From Bacteroidia bacterium (GTDB taxonomy: Bacteria > Bacteroidota > Bacteroidia > Flavobacteriales > Flavobacteriaceae), in assembly GCA_030431695.1 (NCBI GenBank), contig JAUIIU010000002.1, forward strand, positions 57,309-121,308: a DNA stretch of 64,000 nucleotides, written 5' to 3'. The notes below the pieces were generated by a model. The model was given only the letters and a program-made list of their open reading frames with translations, was not told where the DNA came from and did no database searches. Made by a program: the position numbers and the translations under genes. The first letter of the stretch is position 1. The number at the start of each line of letters is the position of its first letter. This document shows, piece by piece, positions 53,246 to 61,260 of this stretch.

Positions 53246-54503
53246 CCTGGTAAACCTAAAGATAGATGGCAAACCAATTCAGGCGGAAGCAGGTACCAAC
53301 CTCGTGGACGTTGCCAAACAAAATGGGACTTATATCCCAACACTTTGTTATTTCAAAGAACTGAATCCCCTGGCTACCTGTAGGATCTGTACAGTGAAGG
53401 TAAACGGCAGGGAGACCACCGGCTGTACGGTGAAGGTTGCCGAAGGAATGGATGTTGAGGTAAGCACACCCGAACTACTCGATAACAGGAAAGCCATCAT
53501 CGAGATGCTTTATGCCGAAGGAAACCACTTCTGCCCTTCCTGTGAAAAGAGTGGGAACTGTGATATGCAAAACCTTGGATACGATATGGGGATCACCGTT
53601 ACCCGGTATCCACACGTTTTCAGCGATAAGATAGTAGACTTCAATCCGAAAAGAATGATCATGGAGTCGAACCGCTGTATCCTATGTAAACGTTGTGTGG
53701 AGGAAGTAAAAACTTCGGATGGCAAAGACGTATTCTCCTTTGTTCAGCGAGGTGTAAAGACACGGGTGCACATCGATTATGAGCAGGAGGCAAAACTCAC
53801 CGAAGCCGAGGCTATTCACGCGATGAATATCTGCCCTGTGGGAGCGATCCTCGTTAAAGGAATGATCCACGAGCAGCCTTTCGGCGAACGGAAATATGAC
53901 CTTTTAGGTAAGGACATCAAGCCACGAGTAAAAGAAGAGAGCCTTAGAGAAACGGAAGACGGTAAGTTTATCGTTGCCACTACATCCCTGGCCGGATGTT
54001 TCGGTTGTCATATGTCACTTCTCGATATTGACACCGATCTCCTGGATGTACTTGAGATCGTGGAGTTCAACAAATCCCCGTTGACCGATATCAAGAATTT
54101 CAGCAAACAATGTCACATCGGACTTGTAGAAGGTGGTTGTGCCAATTCGGAGAACGTGGAAGTTCTTCGGGAATTCCGTAAGAAGTGTGATATCCTGGTA
54201 GGTTTTGGTGAATGTGCCATCATGGGTGGAATCCCCGCAATGCGGAATTTCGTTCCGTTAAAGGAATGCCTGGATGAAGCCTACCTCAATGGTATGACCA
54301 CGGAAGTGGGGGCAGATATCATCCCAGGACATGAGGACATTCCGAAGATACTGAACAATGTGTACCCATGTAACGAGGTCGTCAAGATCGACTATTACAT
54401 TCCGGGTTGTCCGCCAAATGCTCAGCACATCTGGAAAGTGGTGAAAAGTATTCTTTTAGGAGAAGAATTCTCCATCGCCCACGATGAATTCAAATACGAC
54501 TAA
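53238..54503 (+). CDS. Fused diaphorase HoxU and hydrogenase small subunit HoxY
   Basis: A 421-residue fusion. Residues 1-210 are HoxU-like: 2Fe-2S (C37, C48, C51, C63), a His/Cys cluster site (H97, C99, C102, C108) and 4Fe-4S ligands C147, C150, C153, C199. Residues about 243-421 are HoxY-like: proximal 4Fe-4S ligands C254-x2-C257 in AGCFGCHMSLLD, C301 in EGGCANSENVE and C391 in YIPGCPPNAQHIW. HoxU and HoxY are normally separate chains. The reading frame is continuous, with no sign of a sequencing-type frameshift. It would carry electrons from the NiFe site to HoxF. Confidence 0.9.
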   Translation: MSNLVNLKIDGKPIQAEAGTNLVDVAKQNGTYIPTLCYFKELNPLATCRICTVKVNGRETTGCTVKVAEGMDVEVSTPELLDNRKAIIEMLYAEGNHFCPSCEKSGNCDMQNLGYDMGITVTRYPHVFSDKIVDFNPKRMIMESNRCILCKRCVEEVKTSDGKDVFSFVQRGVKTRVHIDYEQEAKLTEAEAIHAMNICPVGAILVKGMIHEQPFGERKYDLLGKDIKPRVKEESLRETEDGKFIVATTSLAGCFGCHMSLLDIDTDLLDVLEIVEFNKSPLTDIKNFSKQCHIGLVEGGCANSENVEVLREFRKKCDILVGFGECAIMGGIPAMRNFVPLKECLDEAYLNGMTTEVGADIIPGHEDIPKILNNVYPCNEVVKIDYYIPGCPPNAQHIWKVVKSILLGEEFSIAHDEFKYD

Positions 54504-54523
54504 CGCCTTGAAAATTTACTGAT

Positions 54524-55975
54524 ATGTCACAAAAATTAGTAATAGATCCCGTAACCAGGGTAGAAGGACACGGCAAAGTAACGGTCCACCTGGACGATCA
54601 TAATAACGTAAAGGACGCTTTCTTCCACATCGTGGAGTTCAGGGGTTTCGAACGCTTTATACAGGGCCATCCATACTGGGAGGCTCCGGTTTTAGTACAA
54701 CGTCTGTGCGGAATCTGCCCTGTAAGCCACCACCTTGCTGCTGCCAAGGCCATCGACCAGATCGTCGGACTGGATCCTGAAGACCTGTCGTTGCCTGCAC
54801 AAAAGATCCGAAAACTGTTGCACTACGGACAGGTTTTCCAATCGCACGCCCTGCATTTCTTCTACCTCGCATCGCCAGACCTGCTGTTTGGCTATGATGC
54901 CGACCCGGTAAAACGAAATGTGGTTGGAGTTGCAATGGAGTATCCTTCACTGGCCAAGAAAGGGATACTGATGCGAAAATTCGGACAGGAGATCATTAAA
55001 ATGGTGGCCGGGAAACGTATCCATGGTATATCCACTACTCCCGGAGGTGTTCATAAAAAGATCACGGTCAAGGAACGAAACAGGTTCCTCGATGGTAAAG
55101 AAATGCCTTCTATTGATACCATGATCGAATGGTCTGTTGAGATCCTGGATTTCATGAAGGAATACCATCAGAAGAACAGTGCGTTCCTGGATACTTTTGC
55201 GAATTATCCTTCAGGCCACCTGGGACTCGTAAAAAAAGATAACGGATTCCTCGAATTATACGACGGACACCTGAGAGCCCTTGATTGCGACGGCAATGTT
55301 ACCCTGCCGGATATCCCCGATGTCGATTACGCCAAACACTTTTACGAAGGCGTAGAGAAATGGTCCTACCTGAAATTCCCATACCTGAGACATATAGGCA
55401 GGGAACACGGCTGGAACCGGGTTGGACCACTGGCACGTATCAATGTGTGTGACGGGATCGAGACACCACTTGCTGAAAAGGAACGACTGGATTTCGAACT
55501 GGCAGGAGGAAATATCAACAATATGACCATGCATACGCACTGGGCGCGATTGATCGAGATCCTGTATTGTGCTGAAATGATGAAGAGGTTGCTGGAGGAC
55601 GATGATATCATCTCCAATGACCTGCTCCGTAAAGGTGAGCGCAGAAATGAAGGTATAGGCATCATTGAAGCGCCTCGCGGAACGCTGATCCACCACTACG
55701 AAGTAGATGATAAGGACCGCATCACGCGTTGTAACCTCATCGTTTCGACAACCCACAACAATGAAGCAATGAACCGGGCGGTTCGATGGGTCGCTAAGCA
55801 CGAATTAAGCGGCAAGCCACAGATCACCGAGGCAATGATGAACCAGATCGAGGTTGCGATCAGGGCGTACGACCCTTGTTTGAGCTGTGCCACTCATGCT
55901 CTCGGAAAGATGCCATTGGACATTTCCATTGTTGACGCCTACGGAAATATACTCGATGAAAAGCTCAGAAACTAA
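54524..55975 (+). CDS. hoxH: [NiFe] hydrogenase large subunit HoxH, group 3d-like
   Basis: A 483-residue catalytic subunit. The nickel-iron ligands are in LCGICPVSHH (C62, C65) and DPCLSCATH (C452, C455), and the N-terminal RVEGHGK is typical. The 25-residue tail after H458 is the peptide removed by the maturation protease. The motif forms resemble HoxH of NAD-coupled bidirectional hydrogenases rather than F420 or sulfhydrogenase types. It is preceded by hoxUY and overlaps the protease gene by 20 bases. Confidence 0.95.
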   Translation: MSQKLVIDPVTRVEGHGKVTVHLDDHNNVKDAFFHIVEFRGFERFIQGHPYWEAPVLVQRLCGICPVSHHLAAAKAIDQIVGLDPEDLSLPAQKIRKLLHYGQVFQSHALHFFYLASPDLLFGYDADPVKRNVVGVAMEYPSLAKKGILMRKFGQEIIKMVAGKRIHGISTTPGGVHKKITVKERNRFLDGKEMPSIDTMIEWSVEILDFMKEYHQKNSAFLDTFANYPSGHLGLVKKDNGFLELYDGHLRALDCDGNVTLPDIPDVDYAKHFYEGVEKWSYLKFPYLRHIGREHGWNRVGPLARINVCDGIETPLAEKERLDFELAGGNINNMTMHTHWARLIEILYCAEMMKRLLEDDDIISNDLLRKGERRNEGIGIIEAPRGTLIHHYEVDDKDRITRCNLIVSTTHNNEAMNRAVRWVAKHELSGKPQITEAMMNQIEVAIRAYDPCLSCATHALGKMPLDISIVDAYGNILDEKLRN

Positions 55976-56420
55976 CATACTGATCATAGGAATAGGCAAC
56001 TCGGGCCGCTCGGATGACGGCCTGGGTTGGGCATTCCTCGAAGCGCTGGAAAGTGATATCCCTTCAAACTACCAGCTGGAATATCGATATCAGCTTCAGA
56101 TCGAAGATGCCGAATTGATCTCCCGTTATGACCGCATCTATTTCGTAGATGCTCATATCGAACAATTTGAAAAAGGATTTCAGCTGAAAAAAGGCGTTCC
56201 GAAGCCTACGGAGAGCTATACGACCCATCAACTGGACCCTGAAACGGTACTGTTTCTGGCCGAATCCATATACGATGCCAGGCCGGAATCATTTGTACTG
56301 GGAATTTCGGGGGTAAATTACGATCTTGAGATCGGTTTGTCGGAAAGGGCAAAAATCAACCTCGAGAGCGCCCTCAAGTTCTTCAATGAAGAAATATTAG
56401 AACTAACTCTTAAATCTTGA
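55956..56420 (+). CDS. Hydrogenase maturation endopeptidase (HoxW/HybD type)
   Basis: A 154-residue nickel-dependent protease that removes the HoxH C-terminal peptide. It opens NILIIGIGNSGRSDDGLGWAF; the D-D-G-x-G motif and the later FVDAHIE and TTHQLDPETV residues give the acidic and His metal ligands expected for the family. The ATG at 55956 is chosen (MKSSETNILIIG) inside the end of hoxH; a longer frame upstream lies within hoxH and is not needed. Confidence 0.92.
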   Translation: MKSSETNILIIGIGNSGRSDDGLGWAFLEALESDIPSNYQLEYRYQLQIEDAELISRYDRIYFVDAHIEQFEKGFQLKKGVPKPTESYTTHQLDPETVLFLAESIYDARPESFVLGISGVNYDLEIGLSERAKINLESALKFFNEEILELTLKS

Positions 56421-56423
56421 AAT

Positions 56424-57266
56424 ATGTGCGGAACCTGCGGATGTTCTTCAGAAAATAAAGTGATCATACTCGAACCGGGAACTGAAAAGTCTCAACACGA
56501 GCATCAACACCATCATGGCCATCATCATCACGACCATGATCATGATCACCACAATCACCACCACCACCATCATCACCATGATAACAAGGTGATCGATGTA
56601 GAAGAAGATATTCTCCATCACAACGACCTGATGGCGCAAAAGAACCGGGGATATTTCGAAGCCAAAGGGGTTCTCGCGTTAAATCTGGTCAGCTCACCGG
56701 GATCCGGGAAGACTGCTGTGCTGGAACGCACCCTGGCAGACATGAAGGATGAAGTACCTTTTTACGTGATCGAAGGAGACCAGCAGACGCGAAATGATGC
56801 CAACAGGATAGCTGCATTGGGAGTTCCGGTACTTCAGATTAACACCGGTAAAGGATGTCACCTGGAGAGTGAGATAGTCCTGGAGGCGGTAAAAAAACTT
56901 GGAATTAAAGACAGCGGTATCCTGATGATCGAAAACGTGGGCAACCTGGTTTGCCCGTCCATGTTCGACCTGGGAGAAAGCAATCGGGTGGTTATTATCA
57001 GTCCGACAGAAGGAGACGATAAACCCCTCAAGTACCCGGATATGTTCCATACTTCGGATTTATGTATCATTAATAAAATAGATTTGTTGCCATATCTTGA
57101 TGCCGATGTTGAACTGCTGAAGGAAAACGCCCTGAAGGTGAATCCGAACCTTCGGTTCTTTGAACTATCGGCAACAAAGGGGATCGGCATGACGGAATGG
57201 TATGATTGGCTGCGAGAGGAATTCAAATTAAACAGTATAGAATATGTGCCTGGCAATCCCCGGTAA
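56424..57266 (+). CDS. hypB: Hydrogenase nickel incorporation GTPase HypB
   Basis: A 280-residue GTPase. The N-terminus CGTCGC binds nickel or zinc with high affinity, and residues about 24-53 form a histidine-rich run with more than twenty His, which would store nickel. The GTPase part has Walker A SSPGSGKT and IENVGNLVCPSMFDLGE. It sits directly after the protease and overlaps hypC by 23 bases. Confidence 0.97.
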   Translation: MCGTCGCSSENKVIILEPGTEKSQHEHQHHHGHHHHDHDHDHHNHHHHHHHHDNKVIDVEEDILHHNDLMAQKNRGYFEAKGVLALNLVSSPGSGKTAVLERTLADMKDEVPFYVIEGDQQTRNDANRIAALGVPVLQINTGKGCHLESEIVLEAVKKLGIKDSGILMIENVGNLVCPSMFDLGESNRVVIISPTEGDDKPLKYPDMFHTSDLCIINKIDLLPYLDADVELLKENALKVNPNLRFFELSATKGIGMTEWYDWLREEFKLNSIEYVPGNPR

Positions 57267-57501
57267 ACTTATAGAGATCACTTCTGCTGAAGGTGAAGAA
57301 TTCCCAACGGGAAGGGTTTCTTTTGACGGTGTTATAAAGGAAGTCAGCCTGGCTCTGGTCCCGGAAGCCGAGGTAGACAATTACGTGCTGGTACATGTTG
57401 GGGCCGCCATAAGTATCGTGGATGAGGAGGAGGCCATAAAAACCTTCCAGTTATTGAAAGATATGGACGAACTGGACGAACTCGATACTTCGGAATCCTG
57501 A
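57244..57501 (+). CDS. hypC: Hydrogenase maturation chaperone HypC
   Basis: An 85-residue OB-fold protein that begins MCLAIPGKLIEI, with the essential Cys2 that links HypD and the hydrogenase precursor. The middle has DGVIKEVSLALVPEAEVDNYVLVHVGAAISIVDE. It ends the hydrogenase operon; its tail is extended with acidic residues. The following 637 bases hold repeats and a tRNA only. Confidence 0.96.
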   Translation: MCLAIPGKLIEITSAEGEEFPTGRVSFDGVIKEVSLALVPEAEVDNYVLVHVGAAISIVDEEEAIKTFQLLKDMDELDELDTSES

Positions 57502-57551
57502 AAATCATCCGAGACAAACAAGCAACTTACAGTCGTACTGTGTATGTTACC

Positions 57552-57609
57552 CTGAACTTGATTCAGAGTCTCAGGATTACTCTCCGCCAAAGGCGGATCG
57601 TGATCCTGA
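57552..57609. repeat. REP-like palindromic element
   Basis: A short inverted repeat (CTGAA-CTTGA-TTCAG, 57552-57566) is followed by a nested hairpin whose outer arms are TCAGGAT and ATCCTGA (57571-57609) around CCGCC-AAA-GGCGG. This resembles the dispersed palindromic repeats common between genes of Flavobacteriaceae. It could act as a terminator for the hydrogenase operon. Confidence 0.65.
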
Positions 57610-57660
57610 AGTGGGGGCGGTGCTCGAGACAAACCCGCAACCTGCGGTTGCACTGCTTTT

Positions 57661-57710
57661 TTTTATTCCCTTCACTTAGAAAAACAAGTTTTTCACGTTC
57701 GAGAATAAAA
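57661..57710. repeat. Long imperfect palindrome next to tRNA-Pro(TGG)
   Basis: Outer arms TTTTATTC and GAATAAAA enclose the inner hairpin AAAAAC-AA-GTTTTT (57680-57693). It has the same design and position as the palindrome at 40829-40879 near the other tRNA-Pro. Confidence 0.7.
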
Positions 57711-57711
57711 A

Positions 57712-57737
57712 AAACCAGTCATCTCTATGACTGGTTT
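57712..57737 (-). terminator. Terminator of tRNA-Pro(TGG)
   Basis: AAACCAGTCAT / ATGACTGGTTT with a 4-base loop is followed on the minus strand by a T run; it lies 7 bases past the tRNA. Confidence 0.9.
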
Positions 57738-57744
57738 ATCTCGG

Positions 57745-57819
57745 TCGGGGTGGCAGGATTCGAACCTGCGACCTCCTGCTCCCAAAGCAGGCGCGATAAC
57801 CGGGCTACGCTACACCCCG
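57745..57819 (-). tRNA. tRNA-Pro (anticodon TGG)
   Basis: The 75-base minus-strand sequence has acceptor CGGGGTG/CACCCCG, anticodon stem CCTGC/GCAGG with loop TTTGGGA (anticodon TGG), and T arm GCAGG-TTCGAAT-CCTGC. Discriminator is A; CCA is not encoded. The D arm has one mismatch. Confidence 0.96.
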
Positions 57820-57908
57820 ATGAAACAGCTTACGCTGAAAAAAACAATATACAAATCCCAAATTCCAAAAAAACTACTTAAACCAAGTAGCCCGGGAACC
57901 GGGCGGAG
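57810..57908. repeat. Direct repeat A: tRNA-Pro 5' end and upstream flank
   Basis: About 99 bases starting in the first 10 bases of the tRNA-Pro gene (on its minus strand) and running into its promoter region. A second copy lies at 57943-58042 with few differences. Confidence 0.88.
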
Positions 57909-57942
57909 TTTATCCTGAGCGACGCCTCGCGGAGTCGAAGGG
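57909..57942. repeat. Dispersed flavobacterial-type repeat between the direct repeats
   Basis: This stretch, with GACGCCTCGCGGAGTCGAAG, resembles the 'TTCGACTCCGC...CAGGATAAA' sequence widely scattered in flavobacterial intergenic DNA. It contains the inverted segment GACGCC...GGAGTC. The role is unknown. Confidence 0.55.
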
Positions 57943-58042
57943 CTACACCCCGAGTAAACAGCTTGCGCTGAAAAAAACAATATACAAATCCCAAATTCCA
58001 AAAAAAACTACTCAAACTAAGTAGCCCGGAAACCGGGCGGAG
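57943..58042. repeat. Direct repeat B: second copy of the tRNA-Pro flank
   Basis: Near-identical to 57810-57908 with a period of 133 bases. It contains only the first 9-10 bases of the tRNA, so no second gene is formed. The promoter-proximal DNA of the tRNA is duplicated. The 58043-58138 rest of the gap shows nothing I can assign. Confidence 0.88.
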
Positions 58043-58138
58043 AGCTTTAAAAGAATGATTTCTGTAAGCACTCCAATTTAGGTGTGCAAATATATCCTAT
58101 TTTTTTGAACAGAAAAGTCCACGCGGGAAATTTACGCC

Positions 58139-59956
58139 TCAGAGTTTGGCCAATTTTGGAAGCATATGCTCATTCTTTTCATGAAACTGTTCCATATCCA
58201 CCAGAATCGTGTTCAACAGGCGAATTGCATCCATGATATAAGTTCCCTTATTAAGCATCACACACTCGGCTCGTAAGGAAGTGGTGGCATCTGTGATCTC
58301 TGAACGGGATGGCAGTCCTTTCTTTGCCATATTTTCAAGTACCTGGGTTGCCCAGACAACAGGAATATGAGCCGATTCGCAAAGAGAAAGTATTTCATTC
58401 TGAACTTGTCCGATCCTGTCCCAACCGATCTCTACGGCCAGATCTCCCCTGGCGATCATCACCCCGATATACCTGGACCGCATGGCCTCCAGCAGGATAT
58501 CCTTTAGGTTCAGGTATGCAGATTGGGTTTCGATCTTTAAGATCACACTCAACCTGTCGAACGCATTCAGTAAATTCAATTCGGAAAACAATTCCCGAAC
58601 ATCCTCAACCGTGTTTACAAATGAAAAATTAACGATATCGGCATATTTTGCCACGAATTTCAGATCTTCCCTGTCTTTCTTCGACAAGCCTTTGATATTA
58701 AGATCGCTCCGCGGAAAATTCATGCCCTTTTCAGCTTTCAGCCTGGAACCATTTACATTAGCGCGTGTGACCCGAACTTTAAAATGATCCCGGCTACATT
58801 CCTCGATCACTCCTTCGATCTTACCATCATCGAAAAGCACTCGCTCGCCTTCTTTCACCTGCTCGATCAACTCAGGAGTTAAACAAGGAATTCTTGCACT
58901 CTCGATCACATTACCGTCGTTATCGACCTTGGCCGGCACACCAGGCAATTGAGTACTGGTGATCCGAATGAATTCTCCCGGATGAATCAGGATAGACTGC
59001 TCCAACGCAGGTAATAATCCTACCCGAGTACTCGACAAATGAGTCTTCTTAGGGACAATTTCCGTTCCCGTGCCGATATATGATGTCTCATAGGTATGAA
59101 CCTGGACCCTCTCGCCTGTTTCCATTACCATTAGACGACGCTTCTTATCCCGTGTGTCGATAAGTTCCAGTTTGTCACCTTTTTGTAATTGCCGGAGCCA
59201 GTTCTCATCAACTACCAATTCTTTTTTGTCTATACTTTCCGATAGCTCGCTTACCAGGTAGATCACGGCAGGTTTCTGAATTCGGCCCGCTTCGTCTCTC
59301 TTGGGAGTAAACTTTCGAATCCTAGGGCCGGGTTCCATCGCACCGGTCCTTATTTTCGGACCTGCAAGATCCATAGCTATCCGTACTTCCTTGCCTAATA
59401 CCGATGCCGCGGCTTTTACATTGTTAATGATCTCAAGCCAGACTTCTTCGTTGTCATGCGCACAATTGATCCTTGCACAATCCATTCCGGAAGCGACCAT
59501 ATTGTGAACCATCTCATAATTCGTAGCGGCTTCGCTTGGCAGGGTTACCATGATCCGAACCCTTCTCGATCCATTGTTAACTCCCAGCAGATCATCGGTA
59601 CGGGATCTCAGCATTAGCTTTCCCTTCTCTATCGGAAGGCGATTAACCTCTTCCGGCCCGGGTAGTTCGCCCAACAGTCGTTTTAAGATGTATATGGTAT
59701 TCAATAGACTTGATTCCAAGTGACTTCCCGCATTTGCCAAGCGTGAAAGCGCCAGGTTTCGGAGTGATTTCTGAATCTCCCTGAGATCCTTCTCCCTGAA
59801 TGCGTCGTAGTGAACCAAATTTATAGCACTCTCCCGGTAATAGGGATCTACCGATTCTATCCTGGGTTTTTCTGAATCTTCTCTAAGATGGATATGATTT
59901 ATGATCGCTTCGATCCTCTCAATCAGATCGGCTACCTGTGAATGATCGATCTTCAT
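58139..59956 (-). CDS. Atypical pyruvate kinase with N-terminal extension
   Basis: A 605-residue protein. Residues 1-125 are an unassigned helical extension. Then a pyruvate kinase core follows: RVRIMVTLPSEAATNYEMV in place of the usual start, DLAGPKIRTG, an extended B domain, VILKIETQSAYLNLKDIL (catalytic Lys), MIARGDLAVEIGWDRIG and WATQVLENM...PSRSEITDA. The usual C-terminal regulatory domain is missing and the VMLS-x-ET motif reads VMLNKGTY. It should make ATP from PEP, but allosteric control must differ. Confidence 0.85.
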   Translation of the reverse strand: MKIDHSQVADLIERIEAIINHIHLREDSEKPRIESVDPYYRESAINLVHYDAFREKDLREIQKSLRNLALSRLANAGSHLESSLLNTIYILKRLLGELPGPEEVNRLPIEKGKLMLRSRTDDLLGVNNGSRRVRIMVTLPSEAATNYEMVHNMVASGMDCARINCAHDNEEVWLEIINNVKAAASVLGKEVRIAMDLAGPKIRTGAMEPGPRIRKFTPKRDEAGRIQKPAVIYLVSELSESIDKKELVVDENWLRQLQKGDKLELIDTRDKKRRLMVMETGERVQVHTYETSYIGTGTEIVPKKTHLSSTRVGLLPALEQSILIHPGEFIRITSTQLPGVPAKVDNDGNVIESARIPCLTPELIEQVKEGERVLFDDGKIEGVIEECSRDHFKVRVTRANVNGSRLKAEKGMNFPRSDLNIKGLSKKDREDLKFVAKYADIVNFSFVNTVEDVRELFSELNLLNAFDRLSVILKIETQSAYLNLKDILLEAMRSRYIGVMIARGDLAVEIGWDRIGQVQNEILSLCESAHIPVVWATQVLENMAKKGLPSRSEITDATTSLRAECVMLNKGTYIMDAIRLLNTILVDMEQFHEKNEHMLPKLAKL

Positions 59957-60097
59957 GCTGACAGGTTTTTAGATTAGTAATGTTTTGTTAATTCACACCT
60001 GACTCTGCCGAAAATATCATAATTTTCGGTCTCTCTAAGGTACTCAATACGGCATGAAAATCATAGTTTTTCATGTTAATCTATCGATAATTTTTAC

Positions 60098-61219
60098 ATG
60101 AAAAAATATATATTTCTAGTCTCCTTTTCGGTTCTTTTGATCTCCTGTAATGATCAGAAAAGAGAAAACGACGTCGCCATTAAAACAGAGGTAAAACGTG
60201 AATACTCTACAGAAAAGATACTGTCGGGTCTAAGTAATCCCTGGGGTATGGCCTGGTTACCGGACGGAGGTATGCTGATCACCGAAAAAAGGGGTGAGAT
60301 CATACTTTTTAAGGACGGGGTGAGAACGGAGATTCAGAATGTACCCGAAGTATATGTTCGAGGTCAGGGAGGTCTTCTTGACATCGAAGTTCATCCCGAT
60401 TATGAGAACAATCCCTGGATCTACTTTACATACGCCTCATCGGACGGAGGTGGAAGCGGGGGTAATACGAAACTTTCGAGAGCGAAACTCAGGGGTAATT
60501 CCCTGGTCGACATCGAAGATCTGTACAAAGGAAATCCGAATTCCAGCCGGGGGCAGCATTTTGGTTCAAGAATAGAGTTCGACAATGAGGGATTTTTGTA
60601 TTTCAGTATTGGTGACCGTGGTGATCGTGATGTGAACCCACAGGACATTACCAGGGATTGTGGAAAGATTTACCGATTGAATTCAGATGGATCCATACCA
60701 AATTCTAATCCGTTTGTAAACGAACCCAACGCTAAACACGCTATTTTCACCTATGGGAATCGCAACCCCCAGGGGATGGCAAAACACCCGAAAACGGGCG
60801 ATATATGGATCCACGAGCATGGTCCCAAAGGCGGTGACGAAGTCAATATTGTAAAAAAAGGGGCAAACTACGGCTGGCCGGTGATCTCCTATGGTGTAAA
60901 CTACAGCGGTACTAAATTTACAGAGGAGACGCGCAGGGATGGTATGGAACAACCCGTCTACTACTGGGTTCCTTCCATCGCACCTTGTGGTATGACATTC
61001 GTGAGCGGTGATCGATATCCGGAATGGAAAGGACATCTGCTGGTTGGTTCATTAAAATTCAATTACGTTGAACTTCTGAAGCTCAATGGTGACAAAGTCG
61101 TAGGACGTGAAAAGATCGCCGAGGATATAGGAAGGGTAAGAAACGTAAAGCAGGGCCCGGACGGCTATATCTACATAGCAGTTGAAGGCGATGGAATCTA
61201 CAAAGTGATCCCAAAATAA
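60098..61219 (+). CDS. PQQ-dependent aldose sugar dehydrogenase, lipoprotein
   Basis: A 373-residue lipoprotein (signal YIFLVSFSVLLISCND) with a six-bladed beta-propeller of the soluble glucose dehydrogenase/YliI family: GLSNPWGMAWLPDGGMLITEKRG, GGLLDIEVHPDYENN, YGNRNPQGMAKHP, EHGPKGGDEVN and GANYGWPVISYG. His and Arg in those motifs contact PQQ and sugar. It oxidises aldoses in the periplasm. No PQQ-synthesis genes are in the window. A bidirectional terminator follows. Confidence 0.9.
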   Translation: MKKYIFLVSFSVLLISCNDQKRENDVAIKTEVKREYSTEKILSGLSNPWGMAWLPDGGMLITEKRGEIILFKDGVRTEIQNVPEVYVRGQGGLLDIEVHPDYENNPWIYFTYASSDGGGSGGNTKLSRAKLRGNSLVDIEDLYKGNPNSSRGQHFGSRIEFDNEGFLYFSIGDRGDRDVNPQDITRDCGKIYRLNSDGSIPNSNPFVNEPNAKHAIFTYGNRNPQGMAKHPKTGDIWIHEHGPKGGDEVNIVKKGANYGWPVISYGVNYSGTKFTEETRRDGMEQPVYYWVPSIAPCGMTFVSGDRYPEWKGHLLVGSLKFNYVELLKLNGDKVVGREKIAEDIGRVRNVKQGPDGYIYIAVEGDGIYKVIPK

Positions 61220-61246
61220 AAAGGGGGCCAAGAGCCCCCTTTTTCA
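61219..61246. terminator. Bidirectional terminator after the sugar dehydrogenase
   Basis: AAAAAGGGGGC / GCCCCCTTTTT with a 5-base loop lies between two convergent genes. Confidence 0.92.
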
Positions 61247-61260
61247 GATCAATAAACTAC

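Noticed and set aside
54524-55975. Assignment of the hydrogenase to group 3b (sulfhydrogenase)
   Set aside because: The NuoE-NuoF-type HoxF and the HoxU part are features of NAD-coupled group 3d; the 3b HydB/HydG subunits are absent.
56448-56639. Methionine/valine-rich open frame opposite hypB
   Set aside because: It is the antisense shadow of the histidine run.
57540-57881. 113-residue open frame
   Set aside because: It runs through a palindromic repeat and the antisense strand of a tRNA gene.
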